DNA of 25,593 nucleotides from JAMWZF01 sp041628615. GTDB taxonomy: Bacteria; Pseudomonadota; Alphaproteobacteria; Rhodobacterales; Rhodobacteraceae. The first letter of the stretch is position 1, and every line of letters starts with the position of its first letter. A program made the position numbers and the translations under genes. The stretch covers positions 1 to 25,593 of the forward strand of contig JBFKOW010000029.1 in NCBI GenBank assembly GCA_041628615.1, given 5' to 3'. The notes beneath the pieces are model-generated. The model searched no databases. It had not been told where the DNA came from and was given only the letters and a program-made list of their open reading frames with translations. This document shows, piece by piece, positions 22,842 to 25,593 of this stretch.

Positions 22842-23624
22842 ATGGTTGGCGTGGAATTCTTCGGCAACTTCGATCTGGCGAGCGCGGCCATCTGGCTTTT
22901 CTACATCTTCTTCGCCGGGCTGATCTACTACCTGCAGACCGAGAACATGCGCGAGGGCTATCCGCTGCGCGACGACGACGGCAACGAGGCCCCGAACCAG
23001 GGCCCGTTCCCGGTGCCCAAGCCCAAGACCTTCAAGATGCCGCACGGCCAGGCCGACGTGGTGGTCCCGTCGGTCGAGAACGAGGCGGCCCATGACCGGA
23101 CCGACCTCGCCCTTGCCCGGACGGCCAAGTCCGCCGGTTCGCCCTACGAGCCGACCGGCGACCCGATGGCCGACGGCGTCGGCCCCGCCTCTTGGGCGCC
23201 GCGCCGGGACGAGCCGGAACTCGATGCCCACGGCCACGCCAAGATCCGCCCGATGTCGACGCTGGAGGACTTCGCGGTCAGCGCCGGCCGCGACCCGCGC
23301 GGCAAGGCGGTGGTCGCCGGCGACAAGGAGGTCGTCGGCCGGATCATCGACATGTGGGTCGACGTGCCCGAGCAGATGGTCCGCTATCTCACCGTCGACC
23401 TGAACCCGGAAGGGTCGGGCAAGACCCGGCTGGTGCCGATCAACCTGTGCCGGATCCAGTCCGACCGGGTGACCGTCCGGTCGCTTTACGGCGCCCAGTT
23501 CGAGGGCATTCCGAAGACCCGCGCCGCCGACAAGGTGACCAAGCTCGAGGAAGACAAGATCACCGGCTACTACGCCGGCGGCACCCTCTACGCGGATCCT
23601 GCCCGGCTTGCCCCGCAGCTCTGA
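22842..23624 (+). CDS. puhA: Photosynthetic reaction centre H subunit (PuhA)
   Basis: A 260-residue H subunit with one transmembrane helix (about residues 12-31, SAAIWLFYIFFAGLIYYL) and a large cytoplasmic beta-rich domain that caps the L/M core and shapes proton uptake to QB. The N-terminal MVGVEFFGNFDLA, the post-helix motif QTENMREGYPL, and LVPINLCRI in the C-terminal domain are typical. It follows lhaA by 18 bases with AAAGGA as ribosome site. After the stop there is a 97-base gap with a strong hairpin before puhB, which may set puhA apart from the assembly-factor genes in transcript level. Confidence 0.97.
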   Translation: MVGVEFFGNFDLASAAIWLFYIFFAGLIYYLQTENMREGYPLRDDDGNEAPNQGPFPVPKPKTFKMPHGQADVVVPSVENEAAHDRTDLALARTAKSAGSPYEPTGDPMADGVGPASWAPRRDEPELDAHGHAKIRPMSTLEDFAVSAGRDPRGKAVVAGDKEVVGRIIDMWVDVPEQMVRYLTVDLNPEGSGKTRLVPINLCRIQSDRVTVRSLYGAQFEGIPKTRAADKVTKLEEDKITGYYAGGTLYADPARLAPQL

Positions 23625-23635
23625 CACCTGACCAC

Positions 23636-23665
23636 CCGGTCCCGGGCCAAGCCGCCCGGGGCCGG
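23636..23665 (+). other. Strong intercistronic hairpin between puhA and puhB
   Basis: CCGGTCCCGGGC (23636-23647) pairs with GCCCGGGGCCGG (23654-23665): 12 bp with a single U.G pair and a 6-base loop, 11 bases after the puhA stop. No T-run follows. It could stabilise the puhA 3' end or partly terminate, lowering expression of puhB, puhC and downstream genes. Confidence 0.6.
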
Positions 23666-23721
23666 TTCCACCGCCGCCTCCGGCTCGCCACCGGGGGCCC
23701 GACACGAAAGGGAACACCGCC

Positions 23722-24363
23722 ATGAGCCACGACGATTTCAAGTTCGAGCCTGTCAGGGGACTCCCCGAGGCCCTGCCGGAGGGGGAGCATATCCTCTGGC
23801 AAGGGTCGCCGGTAGCGCTCCGGCTGGCCTGGGAGGCGCTCGCCCTGCCCTGGGTGATGGGCTATTTCCTAGCCTTGGCGGTCTGGCGCGTGGTCGCCAG
23901 CAGCGCCACCGTGGACCTTGGCACCGCCTTCGGCCACGGGGCGCCGTTCCTCGTCATCGGCCTCGTCGCCTGCCTGATCCTGATCGCCGTCGCCTGGGTC
24001 CAGGCCCGGGCCACGGTCTACACCCTCACCAACAAGCGGGTGGCGATGCGGATCGGCGCGGCGCTGACGATGACGCTCAACCTGCCCTACGTGCAGATCG
24101 AGAACGCCGCCGTCGACCTCCGCAAGGGCGGGTCGGGGACCATCGCGTTCCTGCTGCCGGACCATACCAGGCTGTCCTACCTGATGACCTGGCCCCATGT
24201 CCGGCCCTGGCGGCTGACCAGGTGCCAGCCCGCGTTGCGCTGCATCCCGGATGCCGCCCGGGTCGCCCGGCTCTTTGCCGAGGCGGCGGAACAGCGGATC
24301 GCCGAGCCGCGCCTGATGCGCATTCCTGCCAACACCGACGGCGCCGCCGTCGCAGCGGAGTAG
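23722..24363 (+). CDS. puhB: Photosynthetic complex assembly protein PuhB
   Basis: A 213-residue membrane protein with hydrophobic segments at about 33-54 and 71-93 and a later domain of the bacterial PH type (TVYTLTNKRVAMRIGAAL). PuhB (orf214 in R. capsulatus) is required for efficient reaction-centre assembly and interacts with the RC and itself. The N-terminal pattern DDFKFEPVRGLPEALPEGEHILWQGSP (as EPVRGLPE and GEHILWQGSP) is characteristic. AAAGGGA lies upstream of the ATG. The gene is 97 bases after puhA and 5 bases before puhC, so it heads a compact assembly-factor group. Confidence 0.93.
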   Translation: MSHDDFKFEPVRGLPEALPEGEHILWQGSPVALRLAWEALALPWVMGYFLALAVWRVVASSATVDLGTAFGHGAPFLVIGLVACLILIAVAWVQARATVYTLTNKRVAMRIGAALTMTLNLPYVQIENAAVDLRKGGSGTIAFLLPDHTRLSYLMTWPHVRPWRLTRCQPALRCIPDAARVARLFAEAAEQRIAEPRLMRIPANTDGAAVAAE

Positions 24364-24368
24364 GGCCC

Positions 24369-24842
24369 ATGTCCGGACAACTTCAGACCCAGATGCGCCA
24401 CCGCGACAAGGAAATGGTGCCGCGCGCCCTCGTCGTCGGGATGTTCTCGCTGATGCTGGCCTCGGTCGCCATCGTCACCTTCGCCCAGCTCGCCGACGTG
24501 CCCAACACCGGCGTCCTGCGCGAGGCTTTGGTGGTCCGGCAGGTCGACATCGTGCTCGTCGGCGACCGCTCGGGACACTACGAGGCCCTGACCACCGACG
24601 GCCGCGAGATCGCCGACTCCGCCGGCACCCGCGATGGCTTCATCGGCGTGATGGGCCGGGTGATCGATCGGCAGCGGATGCTGCACAAGGTCGAGGGCAA
24701 CCCGCCGGTTTCGGTGGTCCGCCGCGAGAACGGCCATGTCGCCATCATCGACCCGGCGACCGGCATGGTGGTGGAACTGATCGGCTACGGCGCGGACAAC
24801 GTCGCCGCCTTCGCCGACATCGTCGACGCGGAAGGAGCGTGA
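24369..24842 (+). CDS. puhC: Photosynthetic complex assembly protein PuhC
   Basis: A 157-residue protein with a short cytoplasmic N-terminus, one membrane anchor (about 18-41, PRALVVGMFSLMLASVAIV) and a periplasmic domain of about 110 residues. Size, topology and the order puhA-puhB-puhC match PuhC, which helps reorganise the RC-LH1-PufX complex in R. capsulatus. The segment VRREN-GHVAIIDPATG and the N-terminal HRDKEMVPRALV recall the family. ATG 24369 lies 5 bases after the puhB stop; the frame extends upstream into puhB, but that part is a shadow. The ribosome site is weak (TAGGG), so coupling to puhB is likely. Confidence 0.92.
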   Translation: MSGQLQTQMRHRDKEMVPRALVVGMFSLMLASVAIVTFAQLADVPNTGVLREALVVRQVDIVLVGDRSGHYEALTTDGREIADSAGTRDGFIGVMGRVIDRQRMLHKVEGNPPVSVVRRENGHVAIIDPATGMVVELIGYGADNVAAFADIVDAEGA

Positions 24843-24844
24843 CC

Positions 24845-25141
24845 ATGGGACTTTTCACCCGCGCCCGCGAAATCGTGCCCTGCACCGTGACGGTCAGCCA
24901 CCGCTTCGACGAGCTGTCCGCCCATGTCCGGTTCGACGACGGCAGCGTCGTCCATCCGGGCGATACCGTGCAGGTCGAAGGACCGGAAATCATGGCCGCC
25001 TACGGCGAGATCGTCGAGGAACAGCGCCGTGCCGTCATCCTGCGCGCCACCCCGCTCGAACGGCTCTGGACCCGCGCCACCGGCGACCTGGAGTTCATGG
25101 AGCTGTGCGAATTCTCGTTCTCCGAGGAGATCCTGACATGA
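24845..25141 (+). CDS. bciE: Probable BciE, auxiliary protein of the oxygen-dependent cyclase
   Basis: A 98-residue soluble protein without signal peptide or membrane span, 2 bases after puhC and overlapping the acsF start as ATGA. Its place directly before acsF matches the small protein BciE, reported in R. sphaeroides as necessary for AcsF cyclase activity in alphaproteobacteria. Visible: a mixed beta-rich N-terminal half (TVTVSHRFDELSAHVRFDDG, VHPGDTVQVEGP), an alpha segment around 47-62, and an acidic C-terminus DLEFMELCEFSFSEEILT with one Cys (residue 88). GAAGGAG precedes the start. The call rests mainly on size and position; I cannot confirm it by alignment. Confidence 0.75.
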   Translation: MGLFTRAREIVPCTVTVSHRFDELSAHVRFDDGSVVHPGDTVQVEGPEIMAAYGEIVEEQRRAVILRATPLERLWTRATGDLEFMELCEFSFSEEILT

Positions 25142-25593
25142 ACCAGCAAGCCCCGATCCATTCGGCCGACGCAACCACCGTCGAAGAGGGCCTCGCCGCC
25201 CCCAACTTCTCGACCCCGGTCGACAGCGAGGCCGCGACAGCCGTGGCGCTGCAGAACACCCTGCTGACGCCCCGTTTCTACACCACCGACTTCGACGAGC
25301 TCGACGCCATCGACGTGGAGCCGGTCCGGGCCGAGTGGGACAAGCTCATCGCCGAGATGCTCGCAGACCCGAACAAGGGCCATTTCAAGAAGAACGAGGA
25401 CTGGGATCACATCGACTGGGACGGCATGGACCCGAAACTGCGGGCCGAGTTCATCGACTTCCTGATCTCGTCCTGCACCGCCGAGTTCTCGGGCTGCGTT
25501 CTCTACAAGGAGATGAAGCGGCGCGGGTCGAACAAGGACATCACCACCCTGTTCCAGCTCATGGCGCGGGACGAGGCCCGGCACGCCGGCTTC
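25138..25593 (+). CDS. acsF: Oxygen-dependent Mg-protoporphyrin IX monomethyl ester cyclase AcsF, 3'-truncated by window edge
   Basis: The first 152 residues of AcsF, a diiron monooxygenase that forms ring E of protochlorophyllide using molecular oxygen. Diiron ligands visible are Glu116 (TAEFSGC) and the EARH motif (Glu146, His149) in ARDEARHAGF; the second EXXH should lie beyond the window end. TLLTPRFYTTDFDELDAIDV and WDHIDWDGMDPKLRAEFIDFL (as DWDGMDPKLRAEF) are strongly conserved in the family. The start overlaps the stop of the small upstream gene (ATGA). Presence of AcsF and absence of bchE from the bchG locus suggest the organism makes pigment under oxic conditions. The full gene is typically about 350-370 codons. 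Confidence 0.95.
   Translation, partial: MNQQAPIHSADATTVEEGLAAPNFSTPVDSEAATAVALQNTLLTPRFYTTDFDELDAIDVEPVRAEWDKLIAEMLADPNKGHFKKNEDWDHIDWDGMDPKLRAEFIDFLISSCTAEFSGCVLYKEMKRRGSNKDITTLFQLMARDEARHAGF

Noticed and set aside
21366..23741. A 791-codon minus-strand open frame opposite lhaA and puhA.
   Set aside because: It has no recognisable domain and its composition is biased; lhaA and puhA on the plus strand are clear.
1..25593. Search for tRNA genes, CRISPR repeats, insertion sequences and attachment sites.
   Set aside because: Coding is nearly continuous with conserved genes. I saw no repeat arrays, transposase motifs or cloverleaf-like non-coding stretches.

Overview
This window is a contiguous piece of an alphaproteobacterial photosynthesis gene cluster, and nearly every base is explained by known phototrophy genes. 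The sequence is GC-rich (roughly two thirds by eye) with uniform codon use. The organism is most likely a Rhodobacter-like member of the Rhodobacterales. Three things point there: the LH1 and reaction-centre polypeptides closely resemble Rhodobacter ones, a pufX gene follows pufM, and there is no pufC. The cyclase gene visible is the oxygen-dependent acsF, next to a probable bciE. bchE and bchJ are not at the bchG locus, so an aerobic or facultatively aerobic phototroph is plausible, although bchE could lie elsewhere.

Layout. (1) 1-4403, plus strand: the 3' part of bchZ overlaps pufQ, followed by pufB, pufA, pufL, pufM and pufX (LH1 and reaction-centre core). Hairpins lie in the pufQ/pufB and pufA/pufL gaps, and three hairpins follow pufX. 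(2) 4404-6308, plus: dxs, isoprenoid precursor supply. (3) 6345-12605, minus: two transcription blocks. One is bchG, a PucC/LhaA-family membrane protein gene, bchP and idi, which together make and attach the phytyl tail. The other is ppaA/aerR and ppsR, the light/redox regulators of the cluster. (4) 12606-12937: a divergent regulatory region between ppaA and bchF. (5) 12938-25593, plus: bchF-bchN-bchB-bchH-bchL-bchM-lhaA-puhA-puhB-puhC-bciE-acsF (cut by the window end). Most junctions here overlap or nearly touch.

How it works together. dxs and idi supply C5 units. BchH and BchM make Mg-protoporphyrin monomethyl ester, AcsF (with BciE) closes ring E, and BchLNB reduces ring D. BchF hydrates the 3-vinyl group, BchZ (with BchX and BchY outside the window) reduces ring B, and BchG and BchP attach and saturate the tail. 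PufL, PufM and PuhA form the reaction centre; PufB, PufA and PufX build LH1 around it; LhaA, PuhB and PuhC assist assembly. PpsR, antagonised by PpaA, should repress the bch promoters. I find four exact TGT-N12-ACA operators in the two main non-coding control regions, three of them overlapping the -35 hexamer of a candidate promoter.

I found no RNA gene, mobile element, CRISPR array or undescribed multi-gene system. The points most worth a second look are the operator/promoter geometry, PufX without its usual glycine-rich dimer motif, an altered LH1-beta C-terminus, shortened periplasmic tails on PufL and LH1-alpha, and the missing bchE/bchJ. Family comparisons are from memory; no database search was run.
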